DNA of 60,648 bases from Candidatus Electryonea clarkiae (GCA_030765455.1 JAVCCM010000176.1:1-60648); one strand, 5' to 3'. Positions 28,001 to 37,452 are shown, counted from the stretch's first letter. Program-made: numbers and translations. Notes: a model not told the origin generated them from the letters alone.

Positions 28001-28137
28001 TTGCTACAGGTAGATACAACGCCGGATATCACAATTTCGTTTTTTATGCTGATGAATTTTCCAGTGGAATCTACTTCATCCGCGCCAGTGTGCCGGGGAA
28101 GTTGGAAGAAATCAGAAAAGTTGTGCTTCTCAAATGA
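25090..28137 (+). CDS. Large secreted repeat protein with T9SS sorting tail (paralogue 2)
   Basis: 1015 residues, colinear with the preceding gene from the first mature residues (ARFNVWEPENGIAVREG) to the last (ASVPGKLEEIRKVVLLK). Same Trp-Gly repeats (LLWAEYYGIQL, LQWDIEGELL, ICWNSPAS, LLWGDQGY, LRWDEES) and the same sorting domain (AYPNPFNPNTTIRI). GGAG lies nine bases before the ATG, and signal peptide 1-24 is clear. The pair arose by tandem duplication and has diverged considerably, so both copies have probably been maintained. Likely co-transcribed with paralogue 1 and perhaps with the C25-like gene 122 bp downstream. Confidence 0.85.
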   Translation: MKTQKRLRNYACVSFLFISTISFARFNVWEPENGIAVREGPHIPWYREDIQKVAQNDDGEYCVVWTEFVDGSQEVFAQLFDADCNAQWDDGGIQITDGELIQNEPMVISAGEYGWYICWRDWWIDEEFRNRYDVRFQILNCEGVPQWDEEGLNLSPDNAGPLYGYYNNKLFFPSDNGCFFALWWNETGVYTNRFDHNGSPLWDDYVRVAGSKRGLEISTDLQGGLMILFQGSEFQGTLINRVSPDGELLWAEYYGIQLHQDRFDYGMNLVPDGYGGAFVTWKIVTYLDNQIYGQHIDSEGNLQWDIEGELLVPEDSYEGHTKSVYISPGNFALSWITKNEHNTQEDLRVQRIESVDGEAVARWGEDEFGLIFSEEIPYKNWISPDGEGGVVVAWSSNELTNYQGDGFELQRIAEDGTICWNSPASLRSNEAYHTKITPFVCQEQVIGVWRDPRTNQGGIYTQAFDFNTGGSLTEDAFEVVEGLEGTGYQPKIIHSGSSAYVCWVDSRLTVNGRLPYMQRIDLETGESQWDDNGINIVPGFDTGREVDLSYYVCDIQLFPDNDDGVIAAWIQHDWSSGADDRYFAQKIDRDGNLLWGDQGYHTAIENEVDYCGVWNTHAAATSDGGIVLIYQVYSRDIREIRAQRLDSDGNPTWNEPYGIQLQEDDDFYEALGLVQLEGGDLIFFYSEIPDEWFDVIYAIRIDSDGEFVWDEPLEVSVSRRRAEYLDPIQVDENIVVLVPGTRHEMYDVHCIGEDGELRWDEESVTFRLGHILQGHLAPGINDDFWFVRNNNSRCEAYHYNLDAELLTEEPIIVAEGIWSGVNAIVPDDAGGVYLFSRMETGQVYIHLDYNGEVVSDEYNPGGDTLTDAPYLHSYFDYVSDGDGGALVTWNYCADRLTEQTGQDFDVYAMRIHDGAVGVNREESSAIPSEISISPAYPNPFNPNTTIRIGLPQSNELNLSVYNILGQQVSQLATGRYNAGYHNFVFYADEFSSGIYFIRASVPGKLEEIRKVVLLK

Positions 28138-28259
28138 GGAAAAATAACCGGATTACCTGCATTCAGAAAAAATATTTCGTAAATTACTTGGTTGTGATCT
28201 ACTTGGATAAGTGGTAAAAACATTTTTTGGTACGGTTAATAATATTGGAGGACGTTTCG

Positions 28260-31200
28260 ATGATGCGCTTAAGTTGTGTTTTTATTTTACTGGCAGGATT
28301 AACGTTGCAAGTGTTTGCAGCACAGGTTGAGAGATCGGCAGATCGTGATATGCCGATGAAAGTTTCCCGCATTGTGAAGACCCCCACGAAGATAAGCATG
28401 ACGCTTGATCTCGAGGATCCTGAATGGATTCAGGCAGGGAATGAATTAGACGATGCGGTTATCGCTCAATACGGTCCTATGGCAGGTCATATCGAAGCTG
28501 AAGGATTCCCGGTCGTTCCTGTTACAAGCCGGATGTTTCGCATTCCTCCAAGAAGTGGTGTAAGAGTTGATGTTATCAGCTCCGAGTATGAAACCTATAC
28601 TGATATAGAATATGCCGCGTTTTTCGGCGGCGACAAACCCGAGTATTACCGTCCATCTGAAAAGGGTGAAGATACCTGGTATCCCGGTACCCTGGCAGAG
28701 GTTACTGATCCAGTCATCTTCCATGATTTCAGAACCTGCAACCTTGCAACCTACCCGGTACAGGTAAACACAGCACGCCGAGAGGTCAGGGTTTACAGCA
28801 ATATCGCAGTTGATATCAGTTTTGAAGGAATTGATAGAAAGTCTGCTCTGGACGACTGGCCCACCAGGGTAAGCGAAACCTTCCTTCCCTGGTATCGTGA
28901 ATTCTTAGATTGGAATGATAACGAATTAGACGAGTATGAAGTTTATCGTGGCGGTGTGCAAGTCGTTATACGTGACAACAACCAGTTGCTCAACGAAATG
29001 CAGCCATGGCTTGAATGGAAACGTCAAAAAGGCTGGGAAATTGAACTACTGACCGATGATGATTGTGCCTGGAGCATTACTGGTATCAGGGGTGAATTGC
29101 GTGACCGCTACGAAGACAATATGTTCGATTACGTTGTCATTGTTGGTGACGCTAACGGATTGTTTTCCGTTCCTTCCAGTGGTTTTGCGGACTATTATTA
29201 TACAACCATGGACAATGATGATATTTACCAGGACGTAGTAGTGGGACGTATCAGTGTTCAGGATATGGAAGATGTCAGGAATTACGTTCATAAAGTAATC
29301 CTTTATGAACGCGATCCTTACATGGAAGAAACGGACTGGTATCTCAGGGGTGCGGGATTGGCTGTATGGGACTATGCAGGTACTTCCGGGATTCAAACAT
29401 GTGAATATGCTAAACTCGAAGCTTTAAGAATCGGATATGAGGAATTTGGCGTTTCTGCTAACAGATACTATAATACGACTGCAACTATACAACGAATGAA
29501 CGCTGGAATAAGCTTTTATGCCTTCAGGGGTGGTGCCGGTGCTGGAATTCCAGCAAACAATATTCGAGCATTGACAAATGACCGTATGTTGTTCCCTGCC
29601 CCGGAATATACATGTGGAACCGGTGTCTGGCATTCACAACCTGAATCTATTTCTGAAGCCTGGATGCGTGCAGGTACTTACAACAGCCCTCGCGGCGCAA
29701 TCGGTGGATTTGGATTGGGGACAAGTTCAACACATTGTTCTTTCAACAATGGCTTGGCTGTCGGCGGTACTTACGCAGCACTTAACCTTCGTCATCCAGC
29801 CCTTGGAATGATGATTTGGGGTGGTCAACAATTTCTTTGGAATGCTTTCCATCCTGACTGGTGTACCGGCAATTACACTTTCCAGAATTTTGCTAACCAG
29901 GCGAATTTGATGGGTGATCCGACCTGTTGGCTCTGGACAGCTATTCCTGAAACATTATCAGTTGATGCTTCCGAGACAATACAGATCGGAAGAAACAGCT
30001 ATACGGTTGAAGTTCTTGATTCGGATGAAGATCCGGTAGCAGGTGCATGGGTAACATTATATAAAGTGGATGATGATGAAGAGATTATTGCCCGTGGAAC
30101 CTCTGATGCAAATGGGATTACTATCCTGAATGCTTCTTTCCGGTACGAAGGTGAGGCAATGCTCACGGTTACATCTCAGAATTGCATCCCGAATCGAACT
30201 GTAATCGAAGTGACAGTACCAAACGCCCGTATTGGTTATGAAGAGATAACATTTCAGGATGATGGCAACAACGGCACGGACGGAAACGACAACGGAATTC
30301 CTGAGGCTGGTGAAACTGTTGGGTTGGTTATTAATGTCCATAACTTCGGGGGTAATAACCAGACGAACATAACTATCACCGCAGATACTGAAGATGAATG
30401 GGTTGAATCGCTGACAGGCGAAGTTACAGTTGACGCTATTAATGCCGGTGGTGAAGAGGAGGGTGAGGGATTAATTCTTGTTGAAATCTCATCTGAAGCT
30501 CAGCATGACTGGATTTTACGGTTCGACCTTGAGTTTGACACCGATGCAGGAAATTATTCCGACGAATATTCATTCAAAGTGAATGCACCCCATTATTTCT
30601 TCATCCAGGTTGAAGGCGCTGAGGATATGGATCCGGGTGATGAGACCGATATCACTATCGAAATTATTAACCTTGGTGGAAGTGACGCCGGGGCATCCGA
30701 AGGTCGTCTCACGATACTTCATCCTTTCGGAAACGCTACAGATGCGACTGGAACATTTTCGGCAATGGATATCGGGGAAGATGACGATGCTGAATTCACA
30801 ATTGCTTCCCATCCTGAATCTTTCCACGGATACACAGTCCCAGCCCAACTGGTTGTTTCAACCAACGATGGCCAGGTTGATACGGTCTGGTTCTCTATTG
30901 TTATGGGCACACGTGATTCATCTGATCCTTCCGGTCCCGATAAATATGGGTATTACGCTTTTGATAATACCGATACAGATTATGAAATGGCGCCGGAATA
31001 TGACTGGATAGAGATAAATCCTGATGAGAACGGTAATGACTACGATGGCGAGGACACTGAGGTTGATGATAGAGGTGATGATGGTGATACCTGCGCTGTC
31101 TTCGAGTTGCCATTCGTGGTTCAATTTTACGGGCAGACATTTGATTCCATTACCATAAGCAGTAATGGTCATGCCGCATTTGGCAGTTGGCCCGATATGG

Positions 31201-33320
31201 ATTTCACATTGAGAAACGCTCCTATTCCCGGTCCCTATGGAATGCCCAACATGGTCGCGCCCTATTGGGATGAAAGAGCACAAGGAGAGATTTACCACTT
31301 TTACGACGAAGATAACCACCGGTATATAATTGAATGGTTCGAAACAAAAGGTAGAACAGGACCTGCTTCTTACGGAAATAATTGTACTTTTGAGCTGATC
31401 ATTTATGACCGTGTGGGGGAACACAGGACCTGGACACTGGATAACGATTTACTCTTCCAGTATGCCGATATGAACCGTCACCTGGGATATGGCAGAAGTA
31501 TGCCCTGGTGGACAACTGGTATTCAGAACAATACTTATGACGACGGTTTGATGTATTTCTACTATAATGAAGCTTGGCCCGGCGCTGTATCACCAAACGA
31601 TTGTGAAGAAGACCTGGCAATCCTGTTCACTACAAATGTTGCATTCATAGTTGGAACACTTGAAGGAACCGTAGCCGATTCAGTCACCGGCGAACCAATG
31701 GAAGGTATCTTTGTAACCACCACCGACCACATGTATGAAGCTGAAACTGACGCTGAAGGATATTTTGTCCTTGAGGAAATTGTTACAGGTGAGCATAACC
31801 TCGAGTTCCTGTATGAATGCTTCATTGATACGCTGCTTACGCAATTAGTAGTTATTGAGGATGAGACGACTACTGTCAGTGTGGCAATACGTCATTCTGA
31901 ACTCGATTTTGATACCCTCAATGTTGAGCAGGAACTTGTACAGGGCGATGAAATAGAGTATGAGCTTATGTTGACCAATAACGGGAATGGTCCACTCTTC
32001 TACTCAGCAAGGATCCATCTGTCTGATCCCCGTGACGATACGCTGCAGTTCAACCCCGGTGAACCCGGAGAACTTGACGAAATGATCCCCCTATGGGAGG
32101 AAGCGTTCGAGTTTCAACTGAATGAAGAGGAGTCCCGTAACCGGGGAATAGTGTTTGTTGATAAATATTTCTTTGTCACCGGTTCTGACAATTTCGATCC
32201 CACCGGTCCAAACAAGTTGTATCAATACTCACGGTTCGAAGGTGAACTGCTTGCAACCTTTGATCAGCCTGTTCCTGAAGAATACCGTACTTCTCAGGGA
32301 ATTTACGGTATGGCTTATGACAGCAATTATATTTACGGAGTTGACGGCGACCGGATGATCCAGATGGAATTCCTACAGGGACGTGAAGACGAGGAAGATG
32401 CTATCGAACTTGTTGATTCCTGGGAATTACCCGTCGAGGAAACCCACTATCTCGCTTACGATCTTAGCTATGACTATTTCTGGATAGGTGATATAAATTC
32501 AAATGTGTACGCTGTCAATCGTGCCGGTGTAGTAGTCGATGAATTCGAACAGGAATTCTCACCACGCGGTGCCGCATGGAATCCTAATGATGCGGATGGT
32601 TATTACCTGTACTTCTTTGCGCGTCGTACCGCTGAAACACTTACTTCAGTTGTTAAGATGAATCCATCTACTGGTGAGACCGAGACTATATTTGAGTACG
32701 ATACCCCTGACGGTGGTTTGATGGCGTCCTGTGCAGATATTACATCATTCTGGAATCCGTTGATATCAGCATTTGCTACAGTTATTGATGACGGCGCTCA
32801 GGATGGAGTCCGGGGCTGGGTTGCAGACGAGAGCAGTGCATTCTTCGAAATCCTCAATCCTACCGGTACCCTCGAGGGTGGTGGCGAAAGGGCAATCGAC
32901 CTCGTATTCCGCGGGTTTAATTTGCCTATAGGTAATTATCCGTTCTTCCTTGATTTCGAGAATAGCGCTTGCGAAGAGGAGAATAATATTGTCTCAGTGA
33001 CAATGGTTGTTCCGGATACAACACTTGATATTTTCAACGATACAGAGGTTCGACCTCTTGAATGGGCTTTCCGTGGCGCCTATCCAAATCCGTTCAATCC
33101 GGCTGTCACAATAAGTTATTCCTTGAAGCGGTCAGCCATGGTAAAAGCGCGGATATTCAATCTCCTCGGTCAAGAGGTAGCAGTCCTCGCAGAACAACCC
33201 ATGTCAGCAGGATACCATAACCTGACATTCGATGGAAGCGAGCTGGCAAGTGGAATATACTTCCTGCAGTTCGAAGCCGGACCTATATCCGAGATGAAAA
33301 AGCTGATTTTGATGAAGTGA
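28260..33320 (+). CDS. Gingipain-like C25 peptidase-family protein with T9SS sorting tail
   Basis: About 1686 residues from the ATG at 28260, which has GGAGG eight bases upstream; an in-frame TTG at 28227 is unlikely. Signal peptide 1-21, a C25 propeptide-like region (about 25-225), then a catalytic-type domain (about 232-590) with ITGIRGELRDRY, YVVIVGDANG, VVVGRISV, YTCGTGVWHSQ (candidate Cys near 452) and RGAIGGFGLGTSSTH. The usual GHG histidine motif reads FRGGAGAG. Downstream lie Ig-like or CARDB-like sandwiches, an unannotated beta domain (about 930-1140), a carboxypeptidase-regulatory-like domain (GTLEGTVADSVTGEPMEGIF), propeller-like repeats and the sorting tail (AYPNPFNPAVTISY). Confidence 0.85.
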   Translation: MMRLSCVFILLAGLTLQVFAAQVERSADRDMPMKVSRIVKTPTKISMTLDLEDPEWIQAGNELDDAVIAQYGPMAGHIEAEGFPVVPVTSRMFRIPPRSGVRVDVISSEYETYTDIEYAAFFGGDKPEYYRPSEKGEDTWYPGTLAEVTDPVIFHDFRTCNLATYPVQVNTARREVRVYSNIAVDISFEGIDRKSALDDWPTRVSETFLPWYREFLDWNDNELDEYEVYRGGVQVVIRDNNQLLNEMQPWLEWKRQKGWEIELLTDDDCAWSITGIRGELRDRYEDNMFDYVVIVGDANGLFSVPSSGFADYYYTTMDNDDIYQDVVVGRISVQDMEDVRNYVHKVILYERDPYMEETDWYLRGAGLAVWDYAGTSGIQTCEYAKLEALRIGYEEFGVSANRYYNTTATIQRMNAGISFYAFRGGAGAGIPANNIRALTNDRMLFPAPEYTCGTGVWHSQPESISEAWMRAGTYNSPRGAIGGFGLGTSSTHCSFNNGLAVGGTYAALNLRHPALGMMIWGGQQFLWNAFHPDWCTGNYTFQNFANQANLMGDPTCWLWTAIPETLSVDASETIQIGRNSYTVEVLDSDEDPVAGAWVTLYKVDDDEEIIARGTSDANGITILNASFRYEGEAMLTVTSQNCIPNRTVIEVTVPNARIGYEEITFQDDGNNGTDGNDNGIPEAGETVGLVINVHNFGGNNQTNITITADTEDEWVESLTGEVTVDAINAGGEEEGEGLILVEISSEAQHDWILRFDLEFDTDAGNYSDEYSFKVNAPHYFFIQVEGAEDMDPGDETDITIEIINLGGSDAGASEGRLTILHPFGNATDATGTFSAMDIGEDDDAEFTIASHPESFHGYTVPAQLVVSTNDGQVDTVWFSIVMGTRDSSDPSGPDKYGYYAFDNTDTDYEMAPEYDWIEINPDENGNDYDGEDTEVDDRGDDGDTCAVFELPFVVQFYGQTFDSITISSNGHAAFGSWPDMDFTLRNAPIPGPYGMPNMVAPYWDERAQGEIYHFYDEDNHRYIIEWFETKGRTGPASYGNNCTFELIIYDRVGEHRTWTLDNDLLFQYADMNRHLGYGRSMPWWTTGIQNNTYDDGLMYFYYNEAWPGAVSPNDCEEDLAILFTTNVAFIVGTLEGTVADSVTGEPMEGIFVTTTDHMYEAETDAEGYFVLEEIVTGEHNLEFLYECFIDTLLTQLVVIEDETTTVSVAIRHSELDFDTLNVEQELVQGDEIEYELMLTNNGNGPLFYSARIHLSDPRDDTLQFNPGEPGELDEMIPLWEEAFEFQLNEEESRNRGIVFVDKYFFVTGSDNFDPTGPNKLYQYSRFEGELLATFDQPVPEEYRTSQGIYGMAYDSNYIYGVDGDRMIQMEFLQGREDEEDAIELVDSWELPVEETHYLAYDLSYDYFWIGDINSNVYAVNRAGVVVDEFEQEFSPRGAAWNPNDADGYYLYFFARRTAETLTSVVKMNPSTGETETIFEYDTPDGGLMASCADITSFWNPLISAFATVIDDGAQDGVRGWVADESSAFFEILNPTGTLEGGGERAIDLVFRGFNLPIGNYPFFLDFENSACEEENNIVSVTMVVPDTTLDIFNDTEVRPLEWAFRGAYPNPFNPAVTISYSLKRSAMVKARIFNLLGQEVAVLAEQPMSAGYHNLTFDGSELASGIYFLQFEAGPISEMKKLILMK

Positions 33321-33350
33321 TATTATCATTGTTGATGATACGTAGAGAGG

Positions 33351-33381
33351 AAAAACCGGAGATTTAATATTTCCGGTTTTT
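33351..33381. terminator. Rho-independent terminator (bidirectional shape)
   Basis: AAAAACCGGA at 33351-33360 pairs with TCCGGTTTTT at 33372-33381 around an 11-base AT loop. It lies 31 bases after the C25-like gene, is T-rich on both strands, and could also serve the convergent HDOD gene. Confidence 0.8.
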
Positions 33382-33455
33382 CTATATTATGTAATCGAAG
33401 AATAAATTACTTATAAAGGCGACTCTGTGTTTTCAAAATCCAGGGATAGGGTTTA

Positions 33456-34328
33456 TTATAACCATCCAAGGCTAAGCTCTGTAATATCCTCAGCATAAGT
33501 TATTTCTTTTTTATAATGCTTGCGTAATTTATCAAGTGTTATCTCTTTTTTCGGCAGATTCAGCCCCAATGACTTATCAAGTGTGATTTCACTCTCAATT
33601 GTAATCAGAGGAAGTTTATATGGCGATAATAAACTCGCAAGTTGGAGAAATTTTGCTGGTTTTTGATAGTCATCGGCTTTCTCTGGAGCGTGATGGTTTA
33701 GAACAATAGGAATTATTTCCGGGGGAATATTCCATTGTTCGAGCACTATGGCTCCAATTTCTGAGTGATGCAAGCCAAATAGTTTTTTCTCAACCACGTT
33801 TGACCATTCTCTCGCTTCCGCACTTTGCAATGCTAAACCAAGAATTTCTGGCGCCACGTGATCCAAAATCATCCACCCGATATCGTGGAGCAATCCAGCG
33901 AGGAGGTAATTAAACGATTTGTCAAGATTATTTCGTTTTGCTAAAGATTCAAACAATGCACCAGTACTTATTGAATGCTTCCAAAGTGTTCGCCTGTCTA
34001 ATAATCGTTGATCATAATGAACGAAAGATTCTATTACGCTGGTGGAGAGACAGATCGAGGAAAGATCGTTCAACCCGATAGTAAAAATTGCATCTTCGAT
34101 GCTTTTTGCAGGAGTACGTCTTCCATAATAAACGGAATTCGCTGTTTTCAATACCCTTGCAGTAAGAGGCGGGTCATAGGAAATGATTTTCTGAAGTTCT
34201 TTGAAAGTGACCGAAGGATTGAGAGCCTTGGATATTACCTGTTGTGCGATTGCCGGTAAAGTCGGTAACTGTTCAAGGGAATCTATTTTTTGAAGTATGG
34301 CATTTCTTCTGTCAATCTTTCTGTTCAT
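33456..34328 (-). CDS. HDOD domain signalling protein
   Basis: 290 residues from the ATG at 34328, which has AAAGGTG seven bases upstream; an in-frame TTG 24 bases earlier is unlikely. The whole protein is an HDOD domain: LPTLPAIAQQVISKALNPSVTFKELQKIISYDPPLTARVLKTANS, then SIEDAIFTIGLNDLSSICLS, LLAGLLHDIGWMILD, LFGLHHSEIGAIVLEQWNIP and IPIVLNHHAPEKA. The HD-type residues around HDIGW are present, but the HDOD family is usually non-enzymatic and takes part in regulatory complexes. No GGDEF, EAL or receiver domain is attached. Target unknown. Confidence 0.9.
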   Translation of the reverse strand: MNRKIDRRNAILQKIDSLEQLPTLPAIAQQVISKALNPSVTFKELQKIISYDPPLTARVLKTANSVYYGRRTPAKSIEDAIFTIGLNDLSSICLSTSVIESFVHYDQRLLDRRTLWKHSISTGALFESLAKRNNLDKSFNYLLAGLLHDIGWMILDHVAPEILGLALQSAEAREWSNVVEKKLFGLHHSEIGAIVLEQWNIPPEIIPIVLNHHAPEKADDYQKPAKFLQLASLLSPYKLPLITIESEITLDKSLGLNLPKKEITLDKLRKHYKKEITYAEDITELSLGWL

Positions 34329-34536
34329 GCATTCACCTTTATGACAACTCAAATCATGGATAATCGCAATAATTCAATTGACCCGACAGTATTTTTTATG
34401 ACAAATTACGCTGTTCAAAAGATGCAGCTATAATAATGATGTTTTGAATCTGCCAACTAAACACTGATATTACGCCGAACAACCATATCGGGGCAAGTGA
34501 AACATAAAATTTTAAAATGATGAAGGAGAAAGCCGT

Positions 34537-35301
34537 ATGAAAATTTTATCCTGGAATGTGAACGGGTATCGAGCAGCCTGGAAGAAAGGATTTGCCGATA
34601 AATTAAGAGAGCTTAAACCTGATATAATGTGTATCCAGGAAACTAAAGCTTGGGAGGAACAATTAACGGAGGAACAATGTTCTCCATTTGAATATAAGTC
34701 TGTTTTCAGCCAGCCGGAACGAAAGGGTTATAGTGGAGTAGCAACTTTTTCATTAACTGAACCAGAAAAAGTCATCCAGGGATTTGCAGAAGAAGAATTC
34801 GACAGGGAAGGGCGTGTAATAATAACTGATCATACTGAATTTCTTCTAGCAAATATTTATTTTCCAAATGGACGGATGAATAAGGAACGTCTGGAATTCA
34901 AAATGGCATTTTATGAAAAAACACTCAATATCTTTTCGAAATATCTCTCAGATGGTCACAAAATTATAGTCACTGGTGACTACAATACCGCTCATAAACC
35001 AATTGACCTTGCCCGTCCAAAAGAAAATGCGAAGATATCAGGATTTTTGCCGGTAGAACGAGAATGGATTGATCGCTGGATTGATTCCGGATTCATAGAT
35101 ATTTTTCGTAAATTCAATGAAGAACCACATCAATATTCATGGTGGGACATGCGTACCCGCGCGAGAGACAGAAATATTGGCTGGCGTCTGGATTATTTTT
35201 TCGTTTCAGAGAATTTATTGGACAATGTCAAAGATGCGTGGATAGAAGCTGAAATATATGGTTCCGATCATTGCCCTGTAGGTTTGGAACTTGATTTCTG
35301 A
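34537..35301 (+). CDS. xth: Exodeoxyribonuclease III (AP endonuclease)
   Basis: 254 residues, the usual length. MKILSWNVNGYRAAWKKG opens the EEP nuclease fold. Catalytic residues are visible: N7/N9, E35 in CIQETKA, GDYNTAHKPIDLARP (Asp/Asn pair), WRLDYFFVS and the final SDHCPV (Asp/His). It incises abasic sites and degrades DNA 3' to 5' in base-excision repair. The ATG follows a GAAGGAG site. Monocistronic, divergent from the HDOD gene. Confidence 0.93.
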   Translation: MKILSWNVNGYRAAWKKGFADKLRELKPDIMCIQETKAWEEQLTEEQCSPFEYKSVFSQPERKGYSGVATFSLTEPEKVIQGFAEEEFDREGRVIITDHTEFLLANIYFPNGRMNKERLEFKMAFYEKTLNIFSKYLSDGHKIIVTGDYNTAHKPIDLARPKENAKISGFLPVEREWIDRWIDSGFIDIFRKFNEEPHQYSWWDMRTRARDRNIGWRLDYFFVSENLLDNVKDAWIEAEIYGSDHCPVGLELDF

Positions 35302-35428
35302 GATATTATTTATAAACTCCAATCATTTTTAAACCGAACAACTTTTTCAGCGTCTTATAAATGAGGACATAAAAATACTTGATTTCAATTCAAACTTACT
35401 TAAACATGGTTAAACTGTGAGGTGAAAG

Positions 35429-36013
35429 ATGCATAAGAAACAGAGAAAGACAGGATTTGGGCTGATTTTAGCCGGATTATTCATTATTACTACAATTGCT
35501 TCAGCCGGACCCGGTCATCGTGGAAAGAGACATGGGGGTTACGGTGACATGCAAAGAGGGGGAGGGCAAAGGGGCGGATCGATTGCAGCGATGATCAATC
35601 TTGGTCTTGATGATAAGCAGATTGATAATATAATTAATCTGCAAAAAACACATATGAAAACACAAGTTCCGCTCCAGCGTAAAAAAATGGAGATCGGAAA
35701 AGATTTGCAAACTTTAAGAAATTCCGATTCTCCGGATTCCGATAAGTTACGGGATTTAATGACCAGGATGGCTGCTGTGCAGGCTGATATGCAGATAAAT
35801 GCTATTGATAATCGTTCCAAAGCGATGGCTCTGCTTACAGATGAACAAAAAGCAAAATTGGGTGATCGTCCATTTCCTATGTTTCATGGTCCTCCGGGTA
35901 AAGGCAGGTTTGGATGGGATTGTGATGGCACGAGAAGAGGATGGGGTAAAGGAAGACGTGGATTTTCAGGACCCCCTTTTATGCCGGATTTACCTGATCT
36001 GGATGCAGAATAA
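35429..36013 (+). CDS. Spy/CpxP-like periplasmic protein with Gly/His-rich N-terminus
   Basis: 194 residues. Signal peptide 1-26 (ending IASA). The mature N-terminus is rich in Gly, His and Arg (GPGHRGKRHGGYGDMQRGGG), which may bind metal. Residues 55-140 form an all-alpha region of the LTXXQ kind (LGLDDKQIDNIINLQKTHMKTQVPLQRKKMEIGKDLQTL, later LLTDEQKAKLG), as in Spy, CpxP and ZraP, periplasmic chaperones or metal sensors. The C-terminus is again Gly/Phe/Pro-rich. It is followed by a strong terminator, so it is a single-gene unit. Which stress it answers to is not visible. Confidence 0.8.
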   Translation: MHKKQRKTGFGLILAGLFIITTIASAGPGHRGKRHGGYGDMQRGGGQRGGSIAAMINLGLDDKQIDNIINLQKTHMKTQVPLQRKKMEIGKDLQTLRNSDSPDSDKLRDLMTRMAAVQADMQINAIDNRSKAMALLTDEQKAKLGDRPFPMFHGPPGKGRFGWDCDGTRRGWGKGRRGFSGPPFMPDLPDLDAE

Positions 36014-36069
36014 GCATTAGATAAACAGATCAGTTGCATAGATTGATGTTACATTGGAGTTTTATCATG

Positions 36070-36097
36070 CCCGGTATTTTACCGGGTTTTGTTTTGT
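36070..36097 (+). terminator. Rho-independent terminator after the Spy-like gene
   Basis: CCCGGTA at 36070-36076 pairs with TACCGGG at 36080-36086 around TTT and is followed by a T-rich tract (TTTTGTTTTG). Confidence 0.88.
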
Positions 36098-36229
36098 CAC
36101 TTGCTCGATAACTGGGCAAAAAGATTGTTGCGCACTGAACTGTTGGTAAGTATTTTCTCTTGATTAATCAGGAATTTAAGAATGCATCAACAGTGAATCC
36201 TGTCAATTAGATCATAATTCGAGAAAAAC

Positions 36230-37318
36230 ATGCATATCCTTTCCGTAGTTGGCGCCCGTCCAAACTTTGTTAAAATTGCGCCAATCGCCTGGGAAATATC
36301 TAAACGTAATAATATTCAACATACGATTATACATACAGGTCAGCATTATGATGCAGTGATGTCTGAGGGTTTTTTCAAAATGCTTGATATACCTGAACCT
36401 GATATAAATCTTGGCGTTGGTTCGGATTCTCACGGGATTCAAACCGGTAAGATCATGATGGAGATTGAACCGGTATTGCACAGAATAAAGCCTGATTGGG
36501 TTATAACAGTCGGTGACGTTAACTCAACAGCGGCGGCTTCAATGGTTGCAGTCAAACTGGGAATTCGTACTGCGCATGTTGAGGCTGGCTTGCGGTCAGG
36601 TGATCGTGCTATGCCAGAAGAAATCAACCGGATAGTAACAGACTCAATCAGTGATTTACTATTTGTGACTGAAAATGCCGGTGAACAAAACCTGCTTAAT
36701 GAAGGAGTCGATCCTGCAAAAATAAAATTTGTAGGTAATGTGATGATTGACAGTCTTGTCAGAACCTTACCAAAAGCAGTTGCTTTAAAAGCGTATGAGA
36801 AATTTAAGATTGTGCCGGAAAGTTATGTTCTAGTAACCATTCACCGTCCTTCCAACGTGGATGATAGAAGGCAATTAAGTGATCTTGTAGATGCCCTGAT
36901 TTCAATCTCAAGGAAATCCCCGGTATTGTTCCCGGTACACCCGCGAACCCGGCAAAAATTAATTGAATTTAGCCTGATGGGTGATTTGAGAAATAATGAC
37001 AGGATCATTATCACTGAGCCTCTCGATTATTTGACTTTTCTGTCTCTGGTGGTGAAAGCGAGAGCCCTGATTACTGATTCGGGCGGAATTCAGGAAGAGA
37101 CTACTTATCTACATATTCCATGCATGACAATCCGCCCAAACACAGAGCGTCCATCGACTATCACAATTGGAACTAACGAACTGATTAAACCGAACAGCAA
37201 AGACATTTTGAAAGCATTCGAGCGTTTGGAAAATGGCAACTGGAGAGAAGGCGAAATCCCACCACTATGGGATGGTAAAACTGCAGGCAGAATAGTAGAT
37301 GTCTTACTCGAAAATTGA
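36230..37318 (+). CDS. wecB: UDP-N-acetylglucosamine 2-epimerase (non-hydrolysing)
   Basis: 362 residues, standard length. Motifs: SVVGARPNFVKIAPI at the N-terminus, IIHTGQHYDAVMS, TVGDVNSTAAASMVAVKLGI, HVEAGLRSGDRAMPEEINRIVTD, ITIHRPSNVDD-like VTIHRPSNV, and TDSGGIQEETTYLHIPCMTIRPNTERP. It interconverts UDP-GlcNAc and UDP-ManNAc, supplying ManNAc for surface polysaccharide. It stands alone here, not in a polysaccharide cluster, although the region has other glycosyltransferases. Confidence 0.95.
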   Translation: MHILSVVGARPNFVKIAPIAWEISKRNNIQHTIIHTGQHYDAVMSEGFFKMLDIPEPDINLGVGSDSHGIQTGKIMMEIEPVLHRIKPDWVITVGDVNSTAAASMVAVKLGIRTAHVEAGLRSGDRAMPEEINRIVTDSISDLLFVTENAGEQNLLNEGVDPAKIKFVGNVMIDSLVRTLPKAVALKAYEKFKIVPESYVLVTIHRPSNVDDRRQLSDLVDALISISRKSPVLFPVHPRTRQKLIEFSLMGDLRNNDRIIITEPLDYLTFLSLVVKARALITDSGGIQEETTYLHIPCMTIRPNTERPSTITIGTNELIKPNSKDILKAFERLENGNWREGEIPPLWDGKTAGRIVDVLLEN

Positions 37319-37347
37319 ATTGATTGAACTAAAAGACTTTATTCTCA

Positions 37348-37445
37348 TGCAAAGACGCTAAGAAGCAAAGTTCACAAAATGAGAGGATTAATCGAAATAA
37401 ATAATGCATCCTGCTCATCCTATATTATCCTTATATCCTGTGAAT
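37348..37445. repeat. Composite dispersed repeat (reverse orientation of copies 1 and 5)
   Basis: gcaaagacgc/gcaaag units lie at 37348-37370, and ATCCT units plus TATCCTTATATCCTGTGAAT at 37407-37445. The last 20 bases are identical to 54602-54621. Confidence 0.6.
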
Positions 37446-37452
37446 AAATGAT

